Below, piece by piece: positions 23,734 through 30,666 of a stretch of DNA of 32,398 bases; the stretch's first letter is position 1; the number at the start of each line of letters is the position of its first letter. The position numbers and the translations under genes are program-made. The notes under the pieces were generated by a model. It was not told the origin of the DNA. It worked only from the letters and a program-made list of their open reading frames with translations, and made no database searches. The DNA comes from Candidatus Alloenteromonas pullistercoris (GTDB taxonomy: Bacteria; Bacillota_I; Bacilli_A; RFN20; CAG-826), in the NCBI GenBank assembly GCA_017694295.1, contig JADINA010000029.1, forward strand, positions 1 through 32,398, written 5' to 3'.

Positions 23734-24456
23734 TCAAAGCGCGGAATATTGACTATCGTCAACCTTCTCTAGCCACTCGGTTTTGCACTCTTCCCCGGGC
23801 ACCTCGATGGAAAGGTGGCTGAACCAGCTATCGCCGCTCGCGCCATGCCAATGTTTGACGCCGGGAGCGATGAAAACGACATCGCCCGGTACGAGTTTGC
23901 GGGCTTTTTGCCCTTCTTCCTGATACCAGCCCTCCCCATTGGTGCAAAGGAGAATTTGGCCTCCGCCTTTTTTGGCTTGGTGGATGTGCCAATTGTTGCG
24001 ACACCCCGGCTCAAAGGTGACGTTGGCGATCGAGACGCCTTTGGTCGGAAGGGAGTTAAGATAGCTTTGCCCGACGAAATAGGCGGCATAGGCGTCGTTT
24101 TTCTTCCCAAGGCCGAACAAAGGTTCCTTGGTTATCGCTTCGTCTGCATAAACCTCCCGGACCATGGGGAAGACGGCCCAGGCGTTGGGCCAGCCGACGT
24201 AGAAGGCGATGTGGGTAATGGCCTCGACCATCTCGATTTTGCTCACCCCATGGGCTTTGGCGTTGCTTAAATGGTATTTAAGCGAATTGTCACTAATGCC
24301 CTTGGAGACGAGGGCGATGACGGTGATGAGGCAGCGATCGCGCAATGAAAGCCGATCGGTCCTCGACCACACCTCGCCGAATAAGACGTCGTCGTTAAGC
24401 TCGGCGAACTTCGGGGCCAAATTCCCAAGCCCGTCTCTTCCTGCTGTTTGTTTCGT
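23734..24456 (-). CDS. Carboxymuconolactone decarboxylase/cupin fusion, apparent ACG start
   Basis: About 240 residues: an N-terminal carboxymuconolactone-decarboxylase (AhpD-like) domain (TAGRDGLGNLAPKFAELNDD then SLRDRCLITVIALVSKG, without a CxxC pair) and a C-terminal cupin (NNWHIHQAKKGGGQILLCTN, then VKHWHGA with metal-binding His). The recognisable family N-terminus extends upstream of TTG 24420 to about 24456, with only a stop before that and no ATG or GTG. AAGGAG (24465-24470) lies 8 bases before an ACG codon at 24456, so translation appears to begin at ACG, or that base is an error. Follows the flavodoxin gene by 15 bases; such pairs are common under MerR control in Bacillota. Likely a cytosolic redox or detoxification protein; substrate unknown. 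Confidence 0.78.
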   Translation of the reverse strand, partial: TKQTAGRDGLGNLAPKFAELNDDVLFGEVWSRTDRLSLRDRCLITVIALVSKGISDNSLKYHLSNAKAHGVSKIEMVEAITHIAFYVGWPNAWAVFPMVREVYADEAITKEPLFGLGKKNDAYAAYFVGQSYLNSLPTKGVSIANVTFEPGCRNNWHIHQAKKGGGQILLCTNGEGWYQEEGQKARKLVPGDVVFIAPGVKHWHGASGDSWFSHLSIEVPGEECKTEWLEKVDDSQYSAL

Positions 24457-24471
24457 TTTTTTCTCTCCTTC

Positions 24472-24927
24472 TTATTTGTATTTGGCGAATTCGCCTTCCT
24501 CAACCCCGAAATTGAGCAATTTGGAGCCGATGATGTTGATGCTTGGGTAAAGGGAGCGGAAATGGGAGGCGGCGGTGTCGATTGGCGAGCCGCCGCTGGT
24601 GGCGAAGAGGTAGACCTCCTTGCCTTTTAACTGGCAAGAATCGAGGAAGGTGTCGACCACGCGCGGCTCAACGCCCCACCAAATGGGAAAGCCGATGAAT
24701 AGGCGGTCATAGCCCGTTATGTCAAGCGGGGATATTTCCGGGCGGCTATGCTCATCCTGCATCTCGACGCTTAAGCGGCTATGGCGGTCATGCCAATTGA
24801 GGTCTTCATCGCTATAGGGGATGGTCGGCTTTATCTCAAGTATGGGGCAGCCAATGATCTTTGAAAGCTCCTCCGAAACGTGCCGCGTATTGCCCTCGGC
24901 GGAGAAAATGACGATTGCGTTTTTCAT
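24472..24927 (-). CDS. Flavodoxin
   Basis: A 151-residue flavodoxin-like protein. The phosphate-binding loop is FSAEGNTRHV (residues 8-17), where the usual SxTGxT reads SAEGNT, and IGFPIWWGVEPRVVDTFLDS (about residues 78-97) and FATSGGSPID line the isoalloxazine ring. It carries electrons on FMN. GGAGGTG lies 7 bases before ATG 24927. Co-transcribed with the CMD/cupin gene and preceded by a MerR-like promoter with a 19-base spacer. Confidence 0.92.
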   Translation of the reverse strand: MKNAIVIFSAEGNTRHVSEELSKIIGCPILEIKPTIPYSDEDLNWHDRHSRLSVEMQDEHSRPEISPLDITGYDRLFIGFPIWWGVEPRVVDTFLDSCQLKGKEVYLFATSGGSPIDTAASHFRSLYPSINIIGSKLLNFGVEEGEFAKYK

Positions 24928-24971
24928 TGGATCCCACCTCCTGGCTTATGTTAAATGCCAAAACTTGCAAC

Positions 24972-25002
24972 CGTCTACATTGGATACTACTCCAGGTTTT
25001 AA
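24972..25002 (-). promoter_or_regulatory. MerR-type promoter with dyad in a 19-base spacer
   Basis: Minus strand: TTAAAA (24997-25002), a 19-base spacer and TAGACG (24972-24977). The spacer carries the dyad TGGAGTAGTATCCA (24981-24994), resembling TGGAGT/ACTCCA half-sites of MerR-family operators, whose overlong spacers are the hallmark of activation by DNA twisting. The regulator gene is not in this window. Confidence 0.4.
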
Positions 25003-25028
25003 AGTTTTCGCTTAACCAAGAAATAAGG

Positions 25029-25562
25029 CTATTTGGCAAGATCGAGGTAAAGGTAAATGTCGCCCTTCCCCTCCTGCTTGCCGTGGCTATAAACGCGGTT
25101 ATCGAAACCGCCGATGGCAAAGCCGGATTTGAGGTAGAAAAGGAAAGCGCCGACGTTATTGTCCTGCACGATGGTATATATGCCCCGATACCCGTTTTTC
25201 ATGGCTTCCTCTTTGGCCTTTTCGATAAGCAAGGCCCCGATGCCCATCCTTCTATACGCCTTCTTGACCTTAAGGTCATCGAGGTAGATGTAAGCAAAAG
25301 GGGCTTGTTGAAGGCAAGCCAAACCGACGCAGCGCCCGTCCTCATAAGCCCCAACATACACGTTTCCCCCATTCAAATCGAAATCGCGTTTCTCATCGGG
25401 GAAGGTCATCTCGAGGCGATTGTCGGGTGGATCGAATTCGATTTCGTACCCCCAAACGCCGTTTTCCAGCCTTGGTTTTACGCATCCAAGAATCGAAAAA
25501 GGCTCATTTGCGAGGTTAACGTCCTCTTTTTCCTCTGCCCCAATCGTCTTTATCTCAATCAT
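25029..25562 (-). CDS. SatA-like GNAT acetyltransferase (streptothricin acetyltransferase family)
   Basis: A 177-residue GNAT protein. The core motif A is LKVKKAYRRMGIGALLIEKA (about residues 105-124), preceded by GGNVYVGAYEDGRCVGLACL and followed by GIYTIVQDNNVGAFLFYLKSG, with GGFDNRVYSHGKQEGKGDI near the C-terminus. The overall pattern is that of bacterial streptothricin acetyltransferases, which inactivate the antibiotic by N-acetylation using acetyl-CoA. Many chromosomal homologues have other substrates, so resistance is unproven. Start taken as ATG 25562 because the fold begins there; the frame open to 25709 overlaps a tRNA and terminator. No strong ribosome binding site (GGGAAGG 12 bases upstream). 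Confidence 0.75.
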   Translation of the reverse strand: MIEIKTIGAEEKEDVNLANEPFSILGCVKPRLENGVWGYEIEFDPPDNRLEMTFPDEKRDFDLNGGNVYVGAYEDGRCVGLACLQQAPFAYIYLDDLKVKKAYRRMGIGALLIEKAKEEAMKNGYRGIYTIVQDNNVGAFLFYLKSGFAIGGFDNRVYSHGKQEGKGDIYLYLDLAK

Positions 25563-25637
25563 ATATAAGGATGCCTTCCCAATATTATTCCACTTTAAAG
25601 GCTTCCGAAGAACCATTGGTTGGTATTTCTTAGACAC

Positions 25638-25670
25638 AAAAAAAGTTTGAGGAGTAACCCTCAAACCTTT
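25638..25670 (-). terminator. Intrinsic terminator of the tRNA-Asn/tRNA-Glu transcript
   Basis: Eight-base-pair stem (25645-25652 with 25659-25666) and a 6-base loop, followed on the minus strand by seven T residues. It lies downstream of tRNA-Glu. Confidence 0.85.
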
Positions 25671-25681
25671 ATTTGGATTTC

Positions 25682-25758
25682 TGGTGACCCGTACGGGATT
25701 CGAACCCATGAATGTATCCTTGAAAGGGATATGAGTTAAGCCGCTTCTCCAACGGGCC
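25682..25758 (-). tRNA. tRNA-Glu (anticodon TTC)
   Basis: Cloverleaf on the minus strand: acceptor GGCCCGT/ACGGGTC, discriminator A, encoded CCA at 25682-25684, anticodon loop CTTTCAA (TTC), T-loop TTCGAAT. Immediately downstream of tRNA-Asn, 5 bases apart, and followed by a terminator. Confidence 0.93.
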
Positions 25759-25763
25759 AGAAA

Positions 25764-25838
25764 TGGCGCTTGCTATAGGGCTCGAACCTACAACCGATCG
25801 GTTAACAGCCGATTGCTCTACCATTGAGCTAAGCAAGC
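25764..25838 (-). tRNA. tRNA-Asn (anticodon GTT)
   Basis: Cloverleaf on the minus strand: acceptor GCTTGCT/AGCAAGC, discriminator G, encoded CCA at 25764-25766, anticodon loop CTGTTAA (GTT), T-loop TTCGAGC. First gene of a two-tRNA transcript. Confidence 0.95.
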
Positions 25839-25863
25839 ACCTGCGCCTTAAAGCGCGGTACCT

Positions 25864-25892
25864 ATGATACTTAGCCCCCATTTAAAATGCAA
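25864..25892 (-). promoter_or_regulatory. Promoter of the tRNA-Asn/tRNA-Glu transcript
   Basis: Minus strand: TTGCAT (25887-25892), a 17-base spacer and TATCAT (25864-25869). A GCGC-bounded dyad (GCGCTTTAAGGCGC) is in the leader before the tRNA. Confidence 0.65.
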
Positions 25893-25945
25893 CATTTTTC
25901 CGCCCTTGCTTGGGCAAAAATCCGCCAAGCGGTTTTAAAGATAAC

Positions 25946-25966
25946 AAAAAGCCCCGAAATCGGGGC
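25946..25966 (-). terminator. Intrinsic terminator of acpP
   Basis: Six- to seven-base-pair GC stem (GCCCCGA/TCGGGGC, 25951-25966), followed on the minus strand by TTTTTG. Confidence 0.8.
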
Positions 25967-25986
25967 GAAATCATCGAATATTTGGA

Positions 25987-26217
25987 TTAGCCGATCTTCT
26001 TTTCGATGGCCTTGAATAGGTCGCCGACGGTTTTGAAGGAGGCCAGCTCCTCGTTGTTGAATTGGATGTTGGCCTTATCCTCAAGATCGAGGCACATCTC
26101 GACGACGTCAAGCGAATCGAGGCCGAGATCCTTCAGCCCCTTCGATTCATCGACGCTTTCTAGGTTAAGCCGCTCGGCGAACATCGAGCGGATTTCGTTC
26201 ATCGTAATCTTTGCCAT
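25987..26217 (-). CDS. acpP: Acyl carrier protein
   Basis: A 76-residue acidic protein with the phosphopantetheine site LGLDSLDVVEM (Ser near residue 36), standard for fatty-acid-synthesis ACP. It carries growing acyl chains for FASII and phospholipid acylation. ATG 26217 is chosen (AAAGGA 7 bases upstream); an upstream in-frame start at 26307 would add a hydrophobic extension not found in ACPs. Monocistronic: own promoter with TATAAT at 26257-26262 and own terminator. Confidence 0.96.
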   Translation of the reverse strand: MAKITMNEIRSMFAERLNLESVDESKGLKDLGLDSLDVVEMCLDLEDKANIQFNNEELASFKTVGDLFKAIEKKIG

Positions 26218-26256
26218 ATTCGTTCCTTTATCCGTTGGGGCTTTCCGCCCTTTGCT

Positions 26257-26284
26257 ATTATAGATAAGGCAAAAGCAAAGAAAA
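26257..26284 (-). promoter_or_regulatory. Promoter of acpP
   Basis: Perfect TATAAT on the minus strand (26257-26262) with a weak -35 (TTTTCT, 16-base spacer). The -10 sits within a CTTTGCT...AGCAAAG inverted repeat (26250-26280), whose half-sites also occur in the palindrome at 10579-10594. Confidence 0.45.
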
Positions 26285-26319
26285 ACAAAAAAAGGAATAG
26301 AGCCCATCCCCCATTCCTT
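26284..26319 (-). terminator. Intrinsic terminator of the Tad-like operon
   Basis: AAGGAAT/ATTCCTT stem (26292-26298 with 26313-26319) and a 14-base loop, followed on the minus strand by a run of T residues. It lies 24 bases beyond the stop of the pilin-like gene. Confidence 0.7.
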
Positions 26320-26342
26320 CTTTCGCTTCCTATCCTTTTCGC

Positions 26343-26498
26343 TTAGTTAAGCGTGGCGATGAGCGAGACTTCCTCGTTGACTTTGCTTTCGATCGCGTCG
26401 CCGGTGTTGGTGAGGGCGCTCATCATGACCCCGCCAACGGCCGCAAACGCGATAAGGGTCAGCAAAATCCCAAGCAGCTGTCCTTTTAGCTCTGACAT
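26343..26498 (-). CDS. Pilin-like small membrane peptide of the Tad-like locus
   Basis: A 51-residue peptide with a short charged head (MSELKG), a single hydrophobic segment (residues 7-29, QLLGILLTLIAFAAVGGVMM) and a short polar tail (TNTGDAIESKVNEEV). Size, position and design match Flp/Flp1-type pilins of Tad systems. However, the Glu at +5 after a G cleavage site, standard for class III prepilins, is missing; G6 is the only plausible processing point. The ribosome binding site is very strong (AAAGGAGGTGACACG), as expected for the most abundant subunit. Last gene of the operon. Could also be an accessory membrane peptide. Confidence 0.65.
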   Translation of the reverse strand: MSELKGQLLGILLTLIAFAAVGGVMMSALTNTGDAIESKVNEEVSLIATLN

Positions 26499-26515
26499 CG
26501 TGTCACCTCCTTTCT

Positions 26516-26854
26516 TCAGACGATATATCCGACGACGGCCGTCCCTTTGACGGTGATGACCATCGTGTCGTCGGCGATGATTAACGGGACGAAGTCGCGG
26601 CAAAGGGTGTAGATGACCGTATCCCCATAGGCCGGGCTTTCGTCGGTGATGAAGCCAAGATAGCAATTGGCGGATGAGATGACCCGCATAAGCTGGTCGG
26701 AAAGATAGCCGTCCCTGGAAAGCCGATAGGCGACTGTGAGGGAAAGGTTATCGAGGCTGGAACGGATGGAGGAGATGCACATGATGTCGCCGCCTATGAG
26801 GAAGGAAAACACCAAGAACATAAGCGAGAGCATCATCCCGAATTTATACGCCAC
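26516..26854 (-). CDS. TadE-like pseudopilin
   Basis: A 112-residue protein with one N-terminal hydrophobic segment (residues 6-22, GMMLSLMFLVFSFLIGG) followed by an extracytoplasmic alpha/beta domain containing two Cys (CYLG and LCRD). This is the TadE/TadF-type pseudopilin plan (short N-terminus, one helix, small exterior domain). The start overlaps the TadC-like gene by 11 bases and its stop is 17 bases before the pilin-like gene. Assigned from context and topology; no residue-level signature. Confidence 0.6.
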   Translation of the reverse strand: MAYKFGMMLSLMFLVFSFLIGGDIMCISSIRSSLDNLSLTVAYRLSRDGYLSDQLMRVISSANCYLGFITDESPAYGDTVIYTLCRDFVPLIIADDTMVITVKGTAVVGYIV

Positions 26855-27512
26855 CGAGAATACCCCCTATGATCTGCCCAACCGCGAGGGCGAGCATGAG
26901 CAAGCTCATCATAGCCCCCAGAAGGGGGAGAAAACTTAAGGCATCGAGCTTGCTTAGGCGCCTTTTCGCCTCATCGGAGCGTTTCTCCTCGCTAAGCTTC
27001 CCAAAAAGACGGTGGAATTGGACAAGGTAACGCGAACGCGAACCCTCCTCGACCATCTGATAGATGCTAACCATGACCTCTTTGATTTTTGGATCTGGGA
27101 AATACGCGGCAAAGTCGGCGAAGGGCAAAACGCTTTTGTCGACGTCTATTCGAGCAAGCAGGGCCTGCAGTTTCCCGGATAAGGAGGGGCTGGCGAACGG
27201 GATGGTGCTTTCAATGGCTTTGTAGACATTGAATCCGTTGTCTATGTAGATTGAGAAATAGGTGAACAGCTTGACGAACTCCGCCTGATCCTTTTCCTTT
27301 CTTTGGCGGATGCAGGCGCCATAGGAGGAAAAGAGGAAGAAGAGGAAGAGGGCGTACCCGGCAAACGGGACCAAAAGCAAATACCCGAACCCGTATAAGA
27401 TGGCGATGGCCACGCCAATCCCGACGAATAGAAGCGTCCCAATGGCCAATTTGGCAATTTCAAATGATAATTTCTTCCCGGAAAGCTCGATTTTGCGGCG
27501 AAGCGATGTCAT
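26844..27512 (-). CDS. tadC: TadC-like inner membrane platform protein
   Basis: A 222-residue protein with an N-terminal pair of membrane helices (about residues 22-62), a cytosolic helical domain of the type II secretion F (GspF/T2SSF) kind (FVKLFTYFSIYIDNGFNVYK and IKEVMVSIYQMVEEGSRS) and a final helix (SFLPLLGAMMSLLMLALAVG). In Tad systems two F-domain proteins, TadB and TadC, form the membrane platform below the pilus. It overlaps the TadB-like gene by 4 bases (ATGA), confirming ATG 27512; a longer frame from 27809 is a shadow. Confidence 0.78.
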   Translation of the reverse strand: MTSLRRKIELSGKKLSFEIAKLAIGTLLFVGIGVAIAILYGFGYLLLVPFAGYALFLFFLFSSYGACIRQRKEKDQAEFVKLFTYFSIYIDNGFNVYKAIESTIPFASPSLSGKLQALLARIDVDKSVLPFADFAAYFPDPKIKEVMVSIYQMVEEGSRSRYLVQFHRLFGKLSEEKRSDEAKRRLSKLDALSFLPLLGAMMSLLMLALAVGQIIGGILGGV

Positions 27513-28231
27513 TTTCCCTTCCTCCTTTTGGCGATTTTGATTGAGCTTAGCTTCCCTTCGGAGAAGCGATAGGCGTAGACGAGGACGGAGCAAAGCAGCA
27601 AGGCGAAATAGACGACCCCGGCGATGAGGAAAGAAGGCGATTCGCTTAAATAGGCGTTGAGGGAGGAAAGCGAAAGCCTCATGAAAACCATGACGAGCAG
27701 CGATAAGCCCCACATCAAGGCGAATTGGGTGAAAAGCCTCACCCCGTTTTGATGGTAGAAGGCATCGGATTCGACGATCCTGGTCGATTCCTCCTCGACC
27801 GTTGAGCAAAGGCTCAGGATGTCGCCGCCCTGCTCAAGGTAGATGCGGAAGACGGAAACGAACATCGGGTAGATGGAATCGTCGAAATACGATTGGAAAT
27901 AGGCGACCTTCTCCTCAGCCGACAACTCAAGCAATCCCTCGGCGAGTTTCTGCCCTTCCTTGGAGCAATTGGCCAAGGCGGACTCGAAGGCCTTCTCGAT
28001 CGAGTTGGTGACGCTTAAGCTCAAAATGAAGGAGGAGATGAAGGAGGCGCATTCCGAGCGACGCATCTTCCTCTTCCCGTAATCCTCCAAAAGGGGGCAG
28101 ACGGCGAATAGGAAGATGGCAAAGCCGACGACGAGTATGCCAACCGCGGCATACAAAGAGGAGGTAACGTAGTACCCGGCGAGGCTTAAAAGCAGGCTTA
28201 GGGCAAGGGATAGAATTATGTTGCTGGCCAT
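27509..28231 (-). CDS. tadB: TadB-like inner membrane platform protein
   Basis: A 240-residue T2SSF-domain protein with two N-terminal helices (LSLALSLLLSLAGYYVTSSL and VGILVVGFAIFLFAV), a cytosolic helical domain (SECASFISSFILSLSVTNSI, then FVSVFRIYLEQGGDILSLCS) and two C-terminal helices (about residues 170-225). It forms the membrane platform with TadC and docks on the TadA ATPase. It starts 11 bases after the tadA stop and overlaps tadC by 4 bases. Some 60-80 residues shorter than proteobacterial TadB. Confidence 0.78.
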   Translation of the reverse strand: MASNIILSLALSLLLSLAGYYVTSSLYAAVGILVVGFAIFLFAVCPLLEDYGKRKMRRSECASFISSFILSLSVTNSIEKAFESALANCSKEGQKLAEGLLELSAEEKVAYFQSYFDDSIYPMFVSVFRIYLEQGGDILSLCSTVEEESTRIVESDAFYHQNGVRLFTQFALMWGLSLLVMVFMRLSLSSLNAYLSESPSFLIAGVVYFALLLCSVLVYAYRFSEGKLSSIKIAKRRKGK

Positions 28232-28242
28232 ATCTAGCTCCT

Positions 28243-29196
28243 TTAAAAAATGGGTTTGACCGAGGCGGAGGCCTCATCGGCATAGCCAATCGACTCGATG
28301 GAGCGGAAGATCTTCCCGTCTTTGACCTTCTTGCCGACGTAAACGTAAAGCTGGAAGTGATGGATGATGTCGCTTAGCAAAGCCTCCATCCCGAGGTTCT
28401 TCCCGCCCATCATCGCCATCCTGGCCATCCGCGAGGGGATGGAGGCAAGGTCGAAGGAATGGAGCGTCGTGATGATGGGACGGCCCGACATGGCGCAATT
28501 GAGGGCATCGAGCATCTCCTCGCCCCGCGATTCGGCCAAAATCAGGTAATCCGGGTCGTTGCGGAGGGCGTTTTTTATCAAAGCGGAATAGGAGGCTTTG
28601 GGGTTGCGCTCATCGACGAGCCAGCTCGTGAGGTCAAGGGAGCCGGAACGGGTAAGCTCAAGCTCCTCGACGTTGTCTATCACAATGACCCTAGTCGACT
28701 CCGCAAGGTGGCTAAGCAAATACTTCTGCAATTCCGTCTTCCCCGCCCCCGTTTCCCCGCCGATGACTATCGAATGCCGCTTTTCCAATGCATTCAGAAG
28801 GATTTTGCGGCTGTTTTTAGGGAAAAAGGACGGGGAATTCTCCAAAATCGGCTCCTCGGAGGCAACACGGAGGGAGAAGGAATATGACTTGCGGCCATTC
28901 ACCCGGGAAATGGAATGGAAGGCGGCGTTTAGCCGGTATAGGCCGAAGCTGATGTCGAGAATCGGGTCCAAATAGGAAAACTGCTTTTCGGATAGGTTGG
29001 CCAATTGGCGAAGGAATGCCCCCACCTCCTCCGGCCCTACCTCGATTTCGGCTTTCTTCCTTCCCTCAAGGTTGGTTTTGAAATAGATCGCTTCGCCGTT
29101 ATAGGCGATATCCGTCACGCCCTCGACGCTAAGCAAAGGGGAGAGAAAGGAGGAGTGGAGTTCCTCAAGCAGACGCTTATCGGAATCGTTTAGCAT
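28243..29196 (-). CDS. tadA: TadA/CpaF-type secretion ATPase
   Basis: A 317-residue ATPase of the VirB11/TadA/CpaF family. Walker A is GGETGAGKTELQ (about residues 146-157); the Walker B/Asp box is LILAESRGEEMLDALNCAMS (about 218-237); THSF (about 244) follows the His box. The N-terminal region (VEGVTDIAYNGEAIYFKTNL) is the CpaF-type sensor domain. It powers assembly of the pilus through TadB/TadC. Shorter than proteobacterial CpaF (about 420-490) because the extended N-terminal part is missing. Starts 13 bases after the TadE-like gene; ATG 29196 is the only good start. Confidence 0.85.
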   Translation of the reverse strand: MLNDSDKRLLEELHSSFLSPLLSVEGVTDIAYNGEAIYFKTNLEGRKKAEIEVGPEEVGAFLRQLANLSEKQFSYLDPILDISFGLYRLNAAFHSISRVNGRKSYSFSLRVASEEPILENSPSFFPKNSRKILLNALEKRHSIVIGGETGAGKTELQKYLLSHLAESTRVIVIDNVEELELTRSGSLDLTSWLVDERNPKASYSALIKNALRNDPDYLILAESRGEEMLDALNCAMSGRPIITTLHSFDLASIPSRMARMAMMGGKNLGMEALLSDIIHHFQLYVYVGKKVKDGKIFRSIESIGYADEASASVKPIF

Positions 29197-29209
29197 CCTT
29201 ATCCCCCCT

Positions 29210-29596
29210 TCATTGCAACCTTATGGCCGTGAAGACCGCGGTCTTGTCGAAATCGAAGAAGGCCCCGCTAGTCCAAAGCCGGACGGAAACGTGATCAGGC
29301 TGCTGCTTCAATTCCGGATAAGCCAGGTTCCAATAATCCATCGTGATGTAAACCGTTGGCGTTGAGAATGGTATTTGCCCCCGGACGTATTCGCGGACCT
29401 TCTTTTGGAAGGAGGAGACGTCGAAGTAAAGCAAGGGCATCGTTGAGCCGGAGGAGGAATAGGCGATGAGGCTCGACTCGGCGATCCCGTTGTAAAGCCC
29501 AAGGAAGCAGCGGTTGAGGGAAGATGTTATATAGGTGTGGTTGAACATCCCCAAGGAGAAGATCAAGGCGAGCCCGCCCAAAAGGAAATTCATCAT
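29210..29596 (-). CDS. Second TadE-like pseudopilin upstream of tadA
   Basis: A 128-residue protein with an N-terminal hydrophobic segment (residues 3-17, NFLLGGLALIFSLG) and an extracytoplasmic beta-rich domain (FSTPTVYITMDYWNLAYPEL and DHVSVRLWTSGAFFDFDKTA). This fits TadE/TadF-like pseudopilins by plan and place. It overlaps the secreted-protein gene by 4 bases and sits 13 bases before tadA. No recognised cleavage motif. Alternatively a small membrane-anchored partner of the secreted protein. Confidence 0.5.
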   Translation of the reverse strand: MMNFLLGGLALIFSLGMFNHTYITSSLNRCFLGLYNGIAESSLIAYSSSGSTMPLLYFDVSSFQKKVREYVRGQIPFSTPTVYITMDYWNLAYPELKQQPDHVSVRLWTSGAFFDFDKTAVFTAIRLQ

Positions 29597-30642
29597 TTGC
29601 TTTCACTCCCCAAGACGACGCATACGTCTCCTTTGGCGTTGCAATGGCCCAATTTGCCGGGGATCGGCACGTTCGGGATTTGATAGGCGAAGGTATCGCT
29701 GCTGCCGTCGATGCCATCGATGACCACCGTGGCGTTTCTTTTCCCGCCGTCATGGGCGAGGGCGGCCGGATAAAAAACCTCGTCGACCAAGGCCTCATTC
29801 ACCCCAATCGACCCGCCTTTGAACTCCCTCATGGAAAGGTCGCGGCGGTCAAGAACGTATTTTTTCGTTGTCTTGAAGCCATAGATGGTCGTCGTGCCAT
29901 TGCGCGTTCCGGTCACCTCCCCCTTCAAGTCGATCACCCTCGTCTTCGTACCGTCGATCGATTCGATTTTCCCAATCTCGAAGTTATCAGGGTAATCGCG
30001 AAGCCAAAGCTCGGCGTCGAGCTCATTGGGGGCAACCCCGTCAGGCGTCCTGAATTCAAGGGTAAGGCAATCGATGCCGACGATGCGGCGCGACTTAAGC
30101 AATGACTGGAAGGTCAAGGCGGATTTCAAGGTCATATAGCAATATTCCTTCACCCCGTTGGTGACCCGGTAACGATCGAGGTTAAGCTCCTCCCCGATGA
30201 CCAGTTCCTCCATATGGAACGGGGAGGACATCGGCCCATAAAGCTGAATGCCGGACCAGAAATAGCCGGCGTCGACGTGGATTCCGTCCTTATACCCCCT
30301 TATTTGCCAATCGAAACGGAAGTTCGACACTTTGGTATAGGCGGCGGGGATGGTGAAATTCATCTCCACGATGCCGGCGTCCTTATCGAATTCCATGGGG
30401 GTATCTATTTGATAACGGACGATGTCCTCGTCGTAATAGTCGACGGCCCTCACCAAAAGGTTGAATTTGTTTTTCCCGTTGGCGGTGTTGAAGGTGAAGC
30501 GGACTTTCATCGGCTCGCCCCGAACCCAATAAGAGGTCCGATAGGAGAAGCCGTCTATGGTCTCGGGAAGGGGCGGCTCGGATGCGGAAAGGGCGGACAA
30601 AACCAAAGGGATGCCAATAAGAGCGGCTTTTGCGTTTATCAT
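29593..30642 (-). CDS. Large secreted beta-rich protein in the Tad-like locus
   Basis: A 349-residue protein not recognised by family. Residues 1-21 are a short hydrophobic signal (INAKAALIGIPLVLSALSAS). The mature part is beta-rich, starts PPLPETIDGFSYRTSYW, has many aromatic residues and four Cys (YCYM, DCLT, then HCNAKGDVCVV near the C-terminus, a likely disulfide pair). There is no transmembrane anchor at the C-terminus, no lipobox and no sortase motif. It is immediately followed by the TadE-like gene (4-base overlap), so it is most likely the exported substrate, tip protein or adhesin of the pilus (inference). The upstream gene is 24 bases away, so it belongs to the same transcript. Confidence 0.6.
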   Translation of the reverse strand: MINAKAALIGIPLVLSALSASEPPLPETIDGFSYRTSYWVRGEPMKVRFTFNTANGKNKFNLLVRAVDYYDEDIVRYQIDTPMEFDKDAGIVEMNFTIPAAYTKVSNFRFDWQIRGYKDGIHVDAGYFWSGIQLYGPMSSPFHMEELVIGEELNLDRYRVTNGVKEYCYMTLKSALTFQSLLKSRRIVGIDCLTLEFRTPDGVAPNELDAELWLRDYPDNFEIGKIESIDGTKTRVIDLKGEVTGTRNGTTTIYGFKTTKKYVLDRRDLSMREFKGGSIGVNEALVDEVFYPAALAHDGGKRNATVVIDGIDGSSDTFAYQIPNVPIPGKLGHCNAKGDVCVVLGSESK

Positions 30643-30666
30643 TTATTTCGCTTTTTGGAGCGAACT

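Noticed and set aside
25563-25709. Extended N-terminus of the SatA-like protein
   Set aside because: The extension overlaps tRNA-Glu and its terminator; the GNAT fold begins at the ATG at 25562.
26343-29196. Competence (ComG) pseudopilus
   Set aside because: Two separate F-domain membrane proteins and TadE-type pseudopilins fit Tad; no ComGC-like pilin with a GFTLxE motif.
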